From the NCBI RefSeq assembly GCF_002934265.1, contig NZ_PTIX01000013.1:124001-188000 (forward strand): DNA of 64,000 bases, in the 5' to 3' direction. The DNA comes from Actinokineospora auranticolor (GTDB taxonomy: Bacteria; Actinomycetota; Actinomycetes; Mycobacteriales; Pseudonocardiaceae). Made by a program: the position numbers and the translations under genes. The notes below the pieces were generated by a model that saw only the letters and a program-made list of their open reading frames with translations, searched no databases and had not been told where the DNA came from. Positions 1-8,182 of the stretch are shown piece by piece; the first letter of the stretch is position 1; every line of letters starts with the position of its first letter.

Positions 1-766
1 TGCGCAGTTCGGTGAGGCCCTCGCGGGCCGTGCCCGCCAGGTCGGCGAACTCGCGGCGCGCGTCGTCGTCGAGGCCGGGGAACCGGTACCGGGCCGAGTC
101 CGCGCGGACGGCGAGGACGGACATGTGGTGGGCGACGACGTCGTGCAGCTCGCGGGCGATGCCGGTCCGCGCCGCCACCAGCGCGGCCCGCGCCTCCTCG
201 GCGAGCCCGCGCTCCCGGTCCGCCGCCCTGGCCCGCTCGGCCACCCGGCGCTGGCGGACGGCGTTGCCGAGGAAGAACGGGATCGCGCCGAGCACCACGG
301 CGAACGCGGCGTCGCGCCAGTCGGTCGGGAACGGGATGACGGCGGCGGCGGAGAAGAGACCCGCGCAAGCCACCGCGAGCTGGTCGTTGTTGGCGCCGAC
401 GAGCGCGAAGACGAGCGCGGCGACCATGGCCAGCCCCGGAGGCCACGGCCAACCCCAGAAGCCGACCAGGGTGGACGGGAGCAGCGGCGTCACGACGATG
501 CCCACGACCAGAGCGCGCCAAGCCCACAGCGACGAGCGCGTGGCGAGCAGGCACGGGACCAGGGTGAGGAGGCCGTTGACGACGAGGGTGCCGCGCGGCG
601 CGGACCCGGCGGCCATCGACACGAAAGCCGCCCAGAGTCCGTAGCCGAGGACGGCGAGCACGCGCAGCCGGTGCAACGCGGTGGATCGGCTCGTGGCGCG
701 ACCGGTTCCGGTGAGGACGGTGTGCCGCAACACACCCAACCACACCCGTGCGCGCTGCTCGATCAT
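1..766 (-). CDS. Sensor histidine kinase, N-terminal part (runs off window)
   Basis: Minus-strand reading frame open from an ATG at 766 to the window edge, so the C-terminal ATPase domain is missing here. The start is preceded by a GGGAGGGG ribosome site. About the first 150 residues are hydrophobic and hold several membrane segments. They are followed by a charged linker rich in Ala/Arg and the dimerisation motif ELHDVVAHHMSVL, whose His is the phosphoacceptor of the HisKA_3 family. This family pairs with NarL/LuxR-type response regulators; its partner gene would lie to the left, outside the window. It is a third kinase beside the two at 1.6-5.6 kb. The signal it senses cannot be read from the sequence. 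Confidence 0.85.
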   Translation of the reverse strand, partial: MIEQRARVWLGVLRHTVLTGTGRATSRSTALHRLRVLAVLGYGLWAAFVSMAAGSAPRGTLVVNGLLTLVPCLLATRSSLWAWRALVVGIVVTPLLPSTLVGFWGWPWPPGLAMVAALVFALVGANNDQLAVACAGLFSAAAVIPFPTDWRDAAFAVVLGAIPFFLGNAVRQRRVAERARAADRERGLAEEARAALVAARTGIARELHDVVAHHMSVLAVRADSARYRFPGLDDDARREFADLAGTAREGLTELR

Positions 767-921
767 CCGACCACCCCTCCCCCACCATACGGTTCGCGGA
801 CGAGACGGCTCAGGCGCGCCGGTCGAGTCGAAGCCGGAACGCGCGCACACCGGCGGACGAGGGCGGTCGAGAACCTGGTCGACTCACGGATCCGCATGCG
901 AGCGGGGCCGACCCGGTCACC

Positions 922-1563
922 TCACCGGTCGGGTGGGCGGGGCGTGCGGATCCCGCGTTCGTAGGCGGTCGCCACGGCGGCGGCGCGGTCGGTGACCTCC
1001 AGTTTCGCGTAGAGGTGGGTCAGGTGCGTCTTGACCGTGGCCTCACTGATGAACAGGGTCCTGGCGATCTCCCGGTTCGTCGTTCCCCGCGCCACCAGCG
1101 CCGGCACGTCGAGTTCGCGCGCGCTCAGGGGGCGGTGCCCGACCGGGGCGCGGATCCCCTCGACCAGGCGCGCGGCGATGGCCGGGGAGAGCACGGTCCG
1201 GTTCTCCGCCGCGGCCCGGACGGCCTCGAACAGCTCGTCGCGGTGGGCGGCTTCGCGCAGGTAGCCGGTGGCGCCCGCCTTGATCGCCGGGATCACGTCG
1301 GCATCGGTGTCGTAGGTGGTCAGGACCAGGCCCCGGCACCGGAGGCCGCGCGCGGTCAGCTCGCGGATCGCCGCCACCCCACCGCCTTCCGGCATCCGCG
1401 GGTCCATCAGCACGACGTCCGGGTCGAGCCGCTGGGCCATGGCCACCGCCTCCGCGCCGCCCGCGGCCGCCCCGAGCACCTCGAAGTCCGGGGCGGCGGC
1501 GAACATGCCGTGCGGGCCGTTGCGGACGACGGGGTGGTCGTCGACCAGCAGCAGGGTGATCAT
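922..1563 (-). CDS. NarL/LuxR-type response regulator, degenerate copy
   Basis: 213-residue two-domain regulator: receiver domain (about 1-120) with VDDHPVV and the phosphoacceptor Asp in VVLMD, then a LuxR helix-turn-helix (about 145-210) with EATVKTHLTHLYAKL. The ATG at 1563 overlaps the expected stop of the upstream kinase by ATGA. It is a clear paralogue of the regulator at 3650-4285, but several conserved positions have changed: LMDLRMP reads LMDPRMP, DGLRG reads NGPHG, ELEVLEL reads ELDVPAL, and the switch-lysine motif GYLLKD reads GYLREA. Loss of that lysine and several Leu-to-Pro changes suggest impaired function. Since the partner kinase and exporter genes are broken, the gene is probably decaying too, although its frame is intact. 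Confidence 0.75.
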   Translation of the reverse strand: MITLLLVDDHPVVRNGPHGMFAAAPDFEVLGAAAGGAEAVAMAQRLDPDVVLMDPRMPEGGGVAAIRELTARGLRCRGLVLTTYDTDADVIPAIKAGATGYLREAAHRDELFEAVRAAAENRTVLSPAIAARLVEGIRAPVGHRPLSARELDVPALVARGTTNREIARTLFISEATVKTHLTHLYAKLEVTDRAAAVATAYERGIRTPRPPDR

Positions 1564-2466
1564 CGGCGGACCGCGGGGACCCGGCCGAGACCGCGGTGCC
1601 CGCGCCCGGTTCGGACTCGATGTCGACCACACCGCCGACCCGGGAGGCGCGCAGCCGCATGCCTGCCAGGCCGAAGCCGCCGCCGTCGCCGGGGTGGGGC
1701 GGGGTGGTCGGGTCGAACCCGCTGCCGTTGTCGCGGACGTCCAGGGTGACCTCGTCGTCGCCGTAGGAGAGGGTGACGCCGACGCGTTCGGCCCGCGCGT
1801 GCTCGGCGACGTTGTTCAGGGCTTCCTCCGTGATCCGCAACAGGGTCGACTCGATCTCCTCGTGCAGGGGCTCCCCGGTGCCCACGACCGTGAGGTCCAG
1901 GCGGGCCGCGGCGGTGGTGGACCAGCGGTCGACCGTTTCCCGCAGCGCCTCGGGCAGGGTGCGGTTCTCCAGCGCGCCCGGGGTGAGGTCGTGCACCGAC
2001 CGGCGGGCCTCGCCGAGGCTGTGGACGGCCAGGCCGAGCGCCCTCTCCGTGTGCGCGCGCGAGGTGGGGCCGTCGGTGTCGAGGGCGGCTTGGAGCTGGG
2101 TGACGACACCGACCACGCCCTGGACCATGGTGTCGTGCAGGTCGGCCGCCAGACGGCGGCGCTCCGCGGTGACACCGGCTTCGCGCGCCCGCGCGACGAG
2201 CCTGGCCTGGAGCGCGGAGTTCTCGTCGAGGGCCCGCGCCAGGGCGAACGCGAGCGCGGTCCGCACCGCGAAGTACACGACCGGCCCGGGCCGCGCCAGC
2301 TGCCAGCACACCGCCGCCGCGACCAGCGCCGCGGCGACGTAGACCTCCGTCGGGGACATCAGCGTGCGCGCCGTCGCGCCGTCGCGGCGGCGGCGACGGC
2401 GCTCAGGGCGAGCAGCGCGTACGGCCCCCACCGGAGGAACCGGGTCCACCCCGCCTCGGCTGTCAC
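1562..2466 (-). pseudogene. Decayed sensor histidine kinase
   Basis: Remnant of a kinase homologous to the one at 4282-5559. The core is recognisable in one frame (1.6-2.36 kb): coiled linker, LAADLHDTMVQGVVGVVTQLQ with the phospho-accepting His, and the ATPase N box and G box (EEALNNVAEHA, DNGSGFDP, GFGLAGMRLR). Two faults are visible. Near 1590 the frame shifts within the last dozen codons, so the open frame runs on across the regulator gene instead of ending at the expected ATGA. At the N-terminus a 34-codon piece (WTRFLRWGPYALLALSAV...) ends at a TGATG junction at 2359, and about 100 residues of the membrane domain present in the intact paralogue are missing. A short kinase starting at ATG 2359 might still be made. 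Confidence 0.75.
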
Positions 2467-2483
2467 GCGTCCACCATGCCCGA

Positions 2484-2979
2484 TCACTCCCAGCGGAACC
2501 AGCGGATCGCGGCGGCGAGCAGCACGACTGTCCACAGTGTCAGGACGACCAACGGCGACCACGGCCGGTCGCCGAGCGCGGTGTCGGTCAGGGCCTGCGC
2601 GGCGGCGCCGAACGGGGTCAGGGCGACGACGTCAGGGAGGTGGTGGACCCGGAACGTAGACGCCCGCAGTGAACTGCGTAGGGTGGCGGGCCGGGCCGGG
2701 GTCATCCGCAGCCCGCGCAGGACGCCGCGTTCGCGGTAGCCGGTCAGGGGTGCTCGGGAGGGTCAGCAGGCCCGCCGCGCCGAGGGCCACGAGGACGATT
2801 CCGGGCATGGCGAACCCGATCGCCTCCCGATAGCCCGGGATCAGGCCGAACCCGAGGAGCAGCAGCGATGGGAAGGCGAGCACCCAGAACAACGCCCCGG
2901 GCTCGCGCAGGAACAGCCTGGCCTCGACCTTGAACACGGACACCACGACATCGTGGCGCCCCGCGCGGACCGGGACCAT
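2484..2979 (-). pseudogene. Decayed ABC-2 type permease, internal deletion
   Basis: Two fragments in different frames match the two ends of the intact permease at 5588-6334. The N-terminal piece has FKVEARLFLREPGALFWVLAFP, parallel to the intact ETKLFFREPMAVFFALAFP. The C-terminal piece has ALTPFGAAAQALTDTALG and ends RWFRWE, parallel to LTPLGAGVQALRDAALG ... RYFRWE. Between them, shortly after YRERGVLRGLRMTPARP, roughly 110 residues covering the middle membrane helices are absent, and the frame changes near 2755. No ATPase gene precedes it. It is the third component of the decayed exporter/two-component copy. Confidence 0.8.
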
Positions 2980-3021
2980 CGTCAGACGCGCTCAACCCGC
3001 CATCGGCCAGTCGGATGATGG

Positions 3022-3621
3022 TCAGTACGGGCGGCCGCGGTAGAAGGACTCCCTGCGAGGGCGGGGGTGGACGTCGTGCGCGTGCGCGGCGGCGGAGCGA
3101 TCCGCGGGCATCGACCTGTCCGCCAACTCCTGGAGCTTCGCCAAACCCGCGAGAACCTCATCGCGGTGGGCGGCGACCTTCATCCACCGCGGCAGGCGGG
3201 CGAACAGGGACATGGTCGGGCGGAGCGCGCCGCGTTCCCGGTGCCGGGCGGCGAGGTACTCGGCGAGTTCGGTGACGTGCTCGGCGTTGTACGCCCACAG
3301 GATCCGGCCCGCGCAGCGGACCTGGAGCCACAGCGGCTGCCCGAAGAACGGGTCCTCCGTGCCGCCGAGCGTCGCGCCGTACAGCGCGCCACCCCTGAAC
3401 TCGGCCTCCCACTCGGCGACGACACCGCAGCCCGCGCAGACCAGGCGGCGCGGGCGGTACTGGTATTCGGTGTAGTAGCGGAGTTCCGGCAGCCCGGGCC
3501 GGGTCACCGCCGACGCGCGGCCACCGCAGCGCGGGCAGACGACCAGGATGGTGCCCGCGAACCGGGACAGCCGCCAGCCGCGGTCGCGGTGACGGGCCGG
3601 GTCATCGTGCACAGTGGACAC
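3022..3621 (-). CDS. Zinc-ribbon protein of unknown function
   Basis: 199-residue soluble protein. Near residues 29-66 there are two paired-cysteine knuckles (CPRCGG and CAGCG), which would bind one zinc ion as in TFIIB-type zinc ribbons. The rest is a mixed alpha/beta region with WLQVRCAGRILWAYNAEHV and a C-terminal charged segment. No signal peptide or membrane segment is seen. The start is a GTG with only a weak GGGTGG upstream. It lies between the decayed and intact kinase/exporter modules, reads in the same direction, and does not look like part of either. Conserved proteins of this type occur in many actinomycetes without a known role. Confidence 0.7.
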   Translation of the reverse strand: MSTVHDDPARHRDRGWRLSRFAGTILVVCPRCGGRASAVTRPGLPELRYYTEYQYRPRRLVCAGCGVVAEWEAEFRGGALYGATLGGTEDPFFGQPLWLQVRCAGRILWAYNAEHVTELAEYLAARHRERGALRPTMSLFARLPRWMKVAAHRDEVLAGLAKLQELADRSMPADRSAAAHAHDVHPRPRRESFYRGRPY

Positions 3622-3649
3622 TGTGCCACCCCGGACCGGTCGCGGAAAG

Positions 3650-4285
3650 TCAGTTCTCGACCGAAGGCGAGATGTAACCGCGCGCGATGGCCGTGGTCAC
3701 GGCCGAAGTGCGGTCGTTGACGCCCAGTTTCGAGTAGACGTGCAGCAGGTGGGTCTTGACGGTGGCCTCGCTGATGAACAGCTGCCTGGCGGCCTCGCGG
3801 TTCGTCGAGCCGCGGGCGATGAGTTCGAGCACCTCGAGTTCGCGCTGGGAGAGCGGTTCCGCGGCCGGGCGGCGGATCTGCCCCATGAGGCGGGTGGCCA
3901 CGGTGGGCGCGAGGATCGCCTCACCCCGGGCGGCGGCCTCCACGGCGCGGAAGAGCTCTTCGCGGGGCGCGTCCTTGAGCAGGTAGCCGGTGGCGCCCGC
4001 CTCGATGGCGGCGAGGACGTCGGCGTCGGTGTCGTAGGTGGTCAGGACCAGGACCCGCGCCGGGACGCCGCGCTCGGTCAGCTCCTTGATGGCGGTGACG
4101 CCGTCGGTGTTGGGCATGCGCAGGTCCATGAGGATCACGTCCGGCCGCAGCGCCGCGCCCGCGGCGATGGCCTCGGCGCCGTCGGCCGCCTCGCCCAGGA
4201 CGGTGAAGCGGGGGTCGGCGCTGAACATGCCGCGCAGGCCGTCGCGCACGACGGGGTGGTCGTCGACGATCAACAGCGAGATCAC
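3650..4285 (-). CDS. NarL/LuxR-type response regulator
   Basis: 211-residue regulator starting at a GTG that overlaps the kinase stop by GTGA, so the two are translationally coupled. The receiver domain has IVDDHPVVRDGLRGMF, phosphoacceptor Asp in VILMDLRMP, TTYDTD and the switch Lys in GYLLKDAP, all intact. The LuxR helix-turn-helix has LSQRELEVLELIARG and SEATVKTHLLHVYSKL. It is the last gene of the operon ATPase-permease-kinase-regulator. It probably controls this exporter operon in response to the cognate kinase, the usual arrangement for BceR/DesR-like exporter modules in actinomycetes; the signal is unknown. Confidence 0.92.
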   Translation of the reverse strand: MISLLIVDDHPVVRDGLRGMFSADPRFTVLGEAADGAEAIAAGAALRPDVILMDLRMPNTDGVTAIKELTERGVPARVLVLTTYDTDADVLAAIEAGATGYLLKDAPREELFRAVEAAARGEAILAPTVATRLMGQIRRPAAEPLSQRELEVLELIARGSTNREAARQLFISEATVKTHLLHVYSKLGVNDRTSAVTTAIARGYISPSVEN

Positions 4286-5559
4286 CGCGCGCCCTCCACC
4301 CCGATGGCGGGCACGGTCGCCGACACGGCGGTACCGCCGCCCGGCTCGGACTCGATGTCCAGCCTGCCCGCGAGCCGCTGGACGCGGTGGCGCATCCCGG
4401 CGATGCCGAACCCGCCGTCGGTGGAACCGTTGGCGCGCCTGGTGTTCGGCTCGAAACCCACTCCGTCGTCGCGCACGTCGAGCGTCACCAGGTCCTCCAT
4501 GTAGGACAGGGTGAGCCCGACCCGGCCCGCCTTGGCGTGCTTGGCGACGTTCGCCAGGGCTTCCTGCGCGGTCCGCAGCAGCGCCACCTCGATGTCGGCG
4601 CGCAGCGGGCGGGCGTGGCCGGTGGTGGTCAGCACCGCGGCGACGTGGTTGACCTCCGCCCAGCGCTTGGTCACCTCGCTGATCGCGTCGGGCAACCGGG
4701 CCTCGGCGAGCACCGAGGGCTCGACCGCGTGCACGGTGCGGCGGGCCTCGGTGAGGCTCTCGCGGGCCAGGTTCGTCGCGGCCGTGAGGTGCCTGCGCGA
4801 GGTCGGCCGGTCGCCCAGGGTCTGCTCGGCGGCCTGGAGCTGGGTGAGGACGCCCGCCAGGCCCTGGGCCAGGGTGTCGTGGATCTCCCTGGCCATCCGC
4901 TGCCGCTCGTCGAGCACCCCGGCCTCGCGGGCCTGGACCAGCAGCTGGGCGTGCAGGGCCGCGTTCTCCGCGAGCGCGGCCTCCAGCTTGGCGTTGGCCA
5001 CGTGCAGCTCGGCCAGCGCCCGCTTCTGCCGGACGTTGCGCACCAGCGCCATCTCGGTGAAGTGCGCGAACACCCCGGCCAGCACCATGGTGATCAGGCC
5101 GAGGACCAGCCACGCCCACCAGTCGTCCGGGCCGACCCGGCCACCGAGGTACGACGCCGCCGCGATCAGCGCCGTGCCCGCGACCCCGGCGTAGCGCCAG
5201 TGGCCCACCAGGTACCGGAAGGCGTGGGCGTAGCCGATGAGGTTGAAGAAGGCGTACCAGGGCGCGATCACGACCAGGTTCGCCGACAGCACCAGCAGGC
5301 CGACGTAGTAGACGACCATGAGCGGGCGGTTGTCGTGCCACCGCGGGTTCAGGGTGTGGAACCACAGCAGCCAGAGCGCGGCCGCCGCGCTGAGCGCGAG
5401 CACGGGCACGACCGGCACCGGCACCCGCCAGACCTGCTGGACCAGCGTGATCAGGGCGCTGACGGCCAGCAGGAAGTACGGCAGGACGCCGTAGACCCTG
5501 GCCTGGTCCCGTTCCCAGCGGTCGTACTCCGCCCGCAACTCGGCCTCGATGCTCACCAT
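4282..5559 (-). CDS. Membrane sensor histidine kinase (HisKA_3)
   Basis: 425-residue kinase. The ATG at 5559 is chosen because GGGAGGGTGG lies just upstream; an alternative GTG is one codon later. A short charged N-terminus precedes about six membrane segments (residues 20-165), a coiled linker rich in Ala/Leu/Glu, and the dimerisation motif MAREIHDTLAQGLAGVLTQLQ with the phosphoacceptor His. The HATPase domain follows, with EALANVAKHAKAGRV, DDGVGFEPN and GGFGIAGMRHR. It overlaps the response regulator by 4 bp and lies 28 bp after the permease, so the exporter and its two-component system form one transcription unit. It is the intact homologue of the broken kinase at 1562-2466. Confidence 0.92.
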   Translation of the reverse strand: MVSIEAELRAEYDRWERDQARVYGVLPYFLLAVSALITLVQQVWRVPVPVVPVLALSAAAALWLLWFHTLNPRWHDNRPLMVVYYVGLLVLSANLVVIAPWYAFFNLIGYAHAFRYLVGHWRYAGVAGTALIAAASYLGGRVGPDDWWAWLVLGLITMVLAGVFAHFTEMALVRNVRQKRALAELHVANAKLEAALAENAALHAQLLVQAREAGVLDERQRMAREIHDTLAQGLAGVLTQLQAAEQTLGDRPTSRRHLTAATNLARESLTEARRTVHAVEPSVLAEARLPDAISEVTKRWAEVNHVAAVLTTTGHARPLRADIEVALLRTAQEALANVAKHAKAGRVGLTLSYMEDLVTLDVRDDGVGFEPNTRRANGSTDGGFGIAGMRHRVQRLAGRLDIESEPGGGTAVSATVPAIGVEGAR

Positions 5560-5587
5560 CCCACCCTCCCCGTCCTGACCGACGCCA

Positions 5588-6334
5588 TCATTCCCAGCGG
5601 AAGTACCGCCCGGCCAACCCACCCGCCACGATCGTCCACCCCAGCATGACCGCCAGGTGCAGCGGCTGCGGCCAGTGACCGAGCGCGGCGTCGCGCAGCG
5701 CCTGCACGCCCGCGCCGAGCGGGGTCAGGTCGCTGATCCGGCGCAGCACCGCCCCCATCGCCTCGCGCGGCACCCACAGGCCCGCGAAGAACAGGATGGG
5801 GAAGAACAGCACGGTGCCGATGGCGCCCGCGCTCTTGCCCGTCGGCGCCAGCGCGGCCACGAGCAGGCCGATGGCGAACATCGCGAGCGCGGCCAGCGCG
5901 TACCCGACGAGGTAGCCGAGCGGCTGCTGGGGCAGCCGGACGTCGAACGCCAGCCTGCCGACGGCCAGCACGACGGCCGTGGTGGCGGCGGACAGGATCG
6001 TGGCCATGAGCAGCTGCGCGCCGAGCAGGACGACCGGTTTGACCGGTGTGGTCCGCATGCGCCGCAGCGCGCCCTTCTCTCGGTAGGTGGTGAACTGCTG
6101 GGGCAGGCCGCTGATCGCGAACATGGTGATGGCCATGGCGATGAGGATCGGCGCGTAGAGGTCGATGCCCCGCGCGCCGCCGAGCGCCGGGTCGGCCTGG
6201 CGCATCGACGGGATGGACCCGAGGATCACCAGCAGCACGGGCGGGAAGGCCAGCGCGAAGAACACGGCCATGGGTTCGCGGAAGAACAGCTTGGTCTCGG
6301 TGGCGGTCAGCCGGACGAGCGCGGACAAGGTCAT
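5588..6334 (-). CDS. ABC-2 type exporter permease
   Basis: 248-residue integral membrane protein of the ABC-2/DrrB family with six predicted helices. It has the family features: an N-terminal amphipathic stretch (LTATETKLFFREPMAVFFALAFPP), a loop with TYREKGALRRMRTTPVKP before the second helix, and the C-terminal LTPLGAGVQALRDAALGHWP motif. It would form a dimeric channel with the ATPase encoded upstream (6456-7364) and export a small molecule, lipid or antibiotic. It is 121 bp downstream of the ATPase gene, and that gap carries two copies of a 12-bp palindrome. The paralogue at 2484-2979 is deleted internally. The substrate cannot be deduced. Confidence 0.9.
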   Translation of the reverse strand: MTLSALVRLTATETKLFFREPMAVFFALAFPPVLLVILGSIPSMRQADPALGGARGIDLYAPILIAMAITMFAISGLPQQFTTYREKGALRRMRTTPVKPVVLLGAQLLMATILSAATTAVVLAVGRLAFDVRLPQQPLGYLVGYALAALAMFAIGLLVAALAPTGKSAGAIGTVLFFPILFFAGLWVPREAMGAVLRRISDLTPLGAGVQALRDAALGHWPQPLHLAVMLGWTIVAGGLAGRYFRWE

Positions 6335-6364
6335 CTCCTCGAAATCGGGTCGGACGCGGTGGCA

Positions 6365-6443
6365 GCCCGATCGGGCGTGGTGCCTCGCGAGCCCGCGACA
6401 ACGCGCGCCCGCTCCCCCTTCAGGGCACCGCGCCCGATCGGGC
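6365..6443. repeat. Two copies of palindrome GCCCGATCGGGC between ATPase and permease
   Basis: The self-complementary 12-mer GCCCGATCGGGC occurs at 6365-6376 and again at 6432-6443, inside the 121-bp ATPase-permease gap. The copies could pair with each other or with themselves in RNA and reduce transcript read-through between the two genes, or serve as operator half-sites. Nothing else in the gap looks like a gene. Confidence 0.4.
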
Positions 6444-6455
6444 GGGCAAGGGGTG

Positions 6456-7364
6456 TCAGGGTTCGATGGGACGGCCGGTGAGGGCCACGAAGGCGTCGTC
6501 GAGAGTGGTCTGTTCCACCCGCAGGTCGGCGGCGATGACGTGCTCGCGCGCCAGGACGGTGGTGATCGCCAGCAGCAGGTTCCCGGTGCCGGTGACGACG
6601 AGTTGGCTGCCCGCGCGTTCGACGGCGGTGACCTCGGGCAGGGCCGTCAGCACCGCGTGGTCCAGCGGGCCGGAGGGGCGGAAGCGGATCCGCTGCCGGT
6701 CGTCGACCTTGGCGACCAGGCCCGCCGGGGTGTCGATGGCGACGAGACGGCCCGCGTCGATCACGGCGAGCCGGTCGCAGAGCCGCTCCGCCTCCTCCAT
6801 GAAGTGCGTGACCAGCAGGATCGTGACGCCGCGCGCCCGGACGCGCTCGATCAGGTCCCACACGTCGCGGCGGGCCTGGGGGTCGAGTCCGGTGGTCAGC
6901 TCGTCGAGCACCGCGACCCGGGGGTCGCCGACCAGGGCCAGGGCGATGGACAGGCGCTGCTTCTGGCCGCCGGAGAGCTGCTTGAAGCGGGTGCCGAGCT
7001 TGTCGGTGAGGTTGAGGGTGTCCGCCAGTTCGCGCCAGTCGACGGGGGCGCGGTAGAAGGAGCTGTAGAGCTCCAGCGCCTCGTCGACGCGGAGCTTGTC
7101 CGGCAGCTCGCTCTCCTGCAGCTGCGCGCCGAGCACCTGCCGCAGGTCGGCCTCGTCGCGGCGCGGGTCCAGGCCGCACACCCGGATGACGCCGTCGTCG
7201 GGGGTGCGCAGCCCCTCGACGCACTCGACGGTCGTGGTCTTGCCCGCGCCGTTGGGGCCGAGGATGCCGAAGATCTCGCCCTCGTCGACGGTGAAGCCGA
7301 CACCGTCCACGGCCGTGTGGTCGCCGTAGCGCTTGACGAGGTTGTCGACCTGGATGATTGCCAT
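6456..7364 (-). CDS. ABC exporter ATPase (DrrA-like)
   Basis: 302-residue nucleotide-binding subunit. Visible motifs: Walker A GPNGAGKTTTVE, Q-loop region LGAQLQESELP, signature LSGGQKQRLSIAL, Walker B VAVLDE (Leu-Thr-Thr-Gly follows where Pro-Thr is commoner), and the H-loop in LLVTHFMEEAERL. The C-terminal ~80 residues are the accessory domain typical of DrrA-type drug or lipid exporters. It is the first gene of the operon continuing into permease, kinase and response regulator. A 42-bp perfect palindrome lies 68 bp upstream of its ATG and may mark its promoter/operator region as well as the end of the preceding gene. Confidence 0.92.
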   Translation of the reverse strand: MAIIQVDNLVKRYGDHTAVDGVGFTVDEGEIFGILGPNGAGKTTTVECVEGLRTPDDGVIRVCGLDPRRDEADLRQVLGAQLQESELPDKLRVDEALELYSSFYRAPVDWRELADTLNLTDKLGTRFKQLSGGQKQRLSIALALVGDPRVAVLDELTTGLDPQARRDVWDLIERVRARGVTILLVTHFMEEAERLCDRLAVIDAGRLVAIDTPAGLVAKVDDRQRIRFRPSGPLDHAVLTALPEVTAVERAGSQLVVTGTGNLLLAITTVLAREHVIAADLRVEQTTLDDAFVALTGRPIEP

Positions 7365-7432
7365 GCCACCAGCGTGGCGCGCGGCACGGGGTCGGCGGAT
7401 CGACCGCGGAGCGGTGCTTCCGAGATCATCGG

Positions 7433-7474
7433 GTGGAGGCGCGCATCAACCGATCGGTTGATGCGCGCCTCCAC
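7433..7474. promoter_or_regulatory. 42-bp perfect palindrome upstream of exporter operon
   Basis: Perfect inverted repeat with 20-bp arms (first arm GTGGAGGCGCGCATCAACCG) and only AT between them, centred at 7453-7454. The lack of a normal loop makes it better suited to binding a dimeric protein than to a classic terminator, though it could extrude as a cruciform. It lies between the exporter ATPase start (7364) and the secreted-protein stop (7541), where a separate, more conventional terminator hairpin (7487-7531) is present. Operator for the exporter operon is the favoured reading; a second terminator is the alternative. Confidence 0.5.
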
Positions 7475-7486
7475 CCCGCCGACGCG

Positions 7487-7531
7487 GAACCGCCCGCCCA
7501 CCGTCCTCAGTGGACGACGAGCGGGCGGTTC
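7487..7531 (-). terminator. Hairpin after secreted-protein gene
   Basis: Inverted repeat GAACCGCCCGC ... GCGGGCGGTTC (11-bp stem, 23-nt loop) starting 10 bp beyond the stop codon of the 7541-8182 gene. Probable factor-assisted terminator; there is no long T tract. Confidence 0.55.
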
Positions 7532-7540
7532 GGTGGGCAC

Positions 7541-8182
7541 TCAGGGGCAGGGCGGCTGGTAGCCGTCGATGCTCAGACCGCGGAAGGAGATCTTGTTCGC
7601 GGTCTTGCCGACGAACACGAAACCGCGCGCCTCGCTCAGCGCCGAGGCGAACGAGTAGGACGGCTGGCCGAGCTCCGGCAGCCAGGTCCAGTTGTCGGCG
7701 GCGAAGCTGAAGAACTTCTGCACGACCTGGCCGCCCGTCGAGGGCAGCTTGGTCAGCCACTTGTCGCCGCCGCTCCAGTGCGAGGCGGGGCGCAACTGGA
7801 CGTACAGGTCGTCGGTGGCGCTGTAGGTCAGCCAGAAGCCGGACGAGCGGGAGAGGTTCGCCTGCGCGTCGAACTTGTTGCCCAGCCAGAGAACGGCGAC
7901 GTGCCACTCGGCGCCGACGAAGGTCACCTTCGCCGCGTAGCCGCGGCCCTCGCGCACCAGCAGGCTGCCGGTGGCCGGGATCGTCTGGCCCTCACCGGAG
8001 GCGATCCACTGCTGGTAGCGGTCGATCGAGGGACCCGTGCACGCACAGATCCGCTTGGCCTCCTGGGACACGTCCGCGTGGGCGACCGCGCCGGACCCCA
8101 CCAGGGCCACCACGGAAGCCAACGCCGCGAACGTCTTGGCTAATGCGACGGTCACACGACCGCGTGTCGAAGATGCGCGCAT
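7541..8182 (-). CDS. Secreted protein of unknown function
   Basis: 213 residues with a clear Sec signal peptide: positively charged start, hydrophobic core VALAKTFAALASVVALVGSGAVA and cleavage after AHA (about residue 36). The mature part is rich in Trp/Tyr/Ser/Gly (SHWSGGDKWLTKLP, FFSFAADNWTWLPEL) with a Cys pair near its N-terminus and one near the C-terminus (PPCP), and it looks beta-rich. No catalytic motif was recognised. It has its own upstream region (about 240 bp without a gene) and its own terminator, so it is probably monocistronic. Confidence 0.75.
   Translation of the reverse strand: MRASSTRGRVTVALAKTFAALASVVALVGSGAVAHADVSQEAKRICACTGPSIDRYQQWIASGEGQTIPATGSLLVREGRGYAAKVTFVGAEWHVAVLWLGNKFDAQANLSRSSGFWLTYSATDDLYVQLRPASHWSGGDKWLTKLPSTGGQVVQKFFSFAADNWTWLPELGQPSYSFASALSEARGFVFVGKTANKISFRGLSIDGYQPPCP

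Noticed and set aside
3650-5365. 571-codon open frame covering kinase and regulator
   Set aside because: Its first two thirds are an out-of-frame Arg/Gly/Ala-rich shadow of the kinase; only the last 211 codons are the response regulator, which starts at the GTGA overlap.
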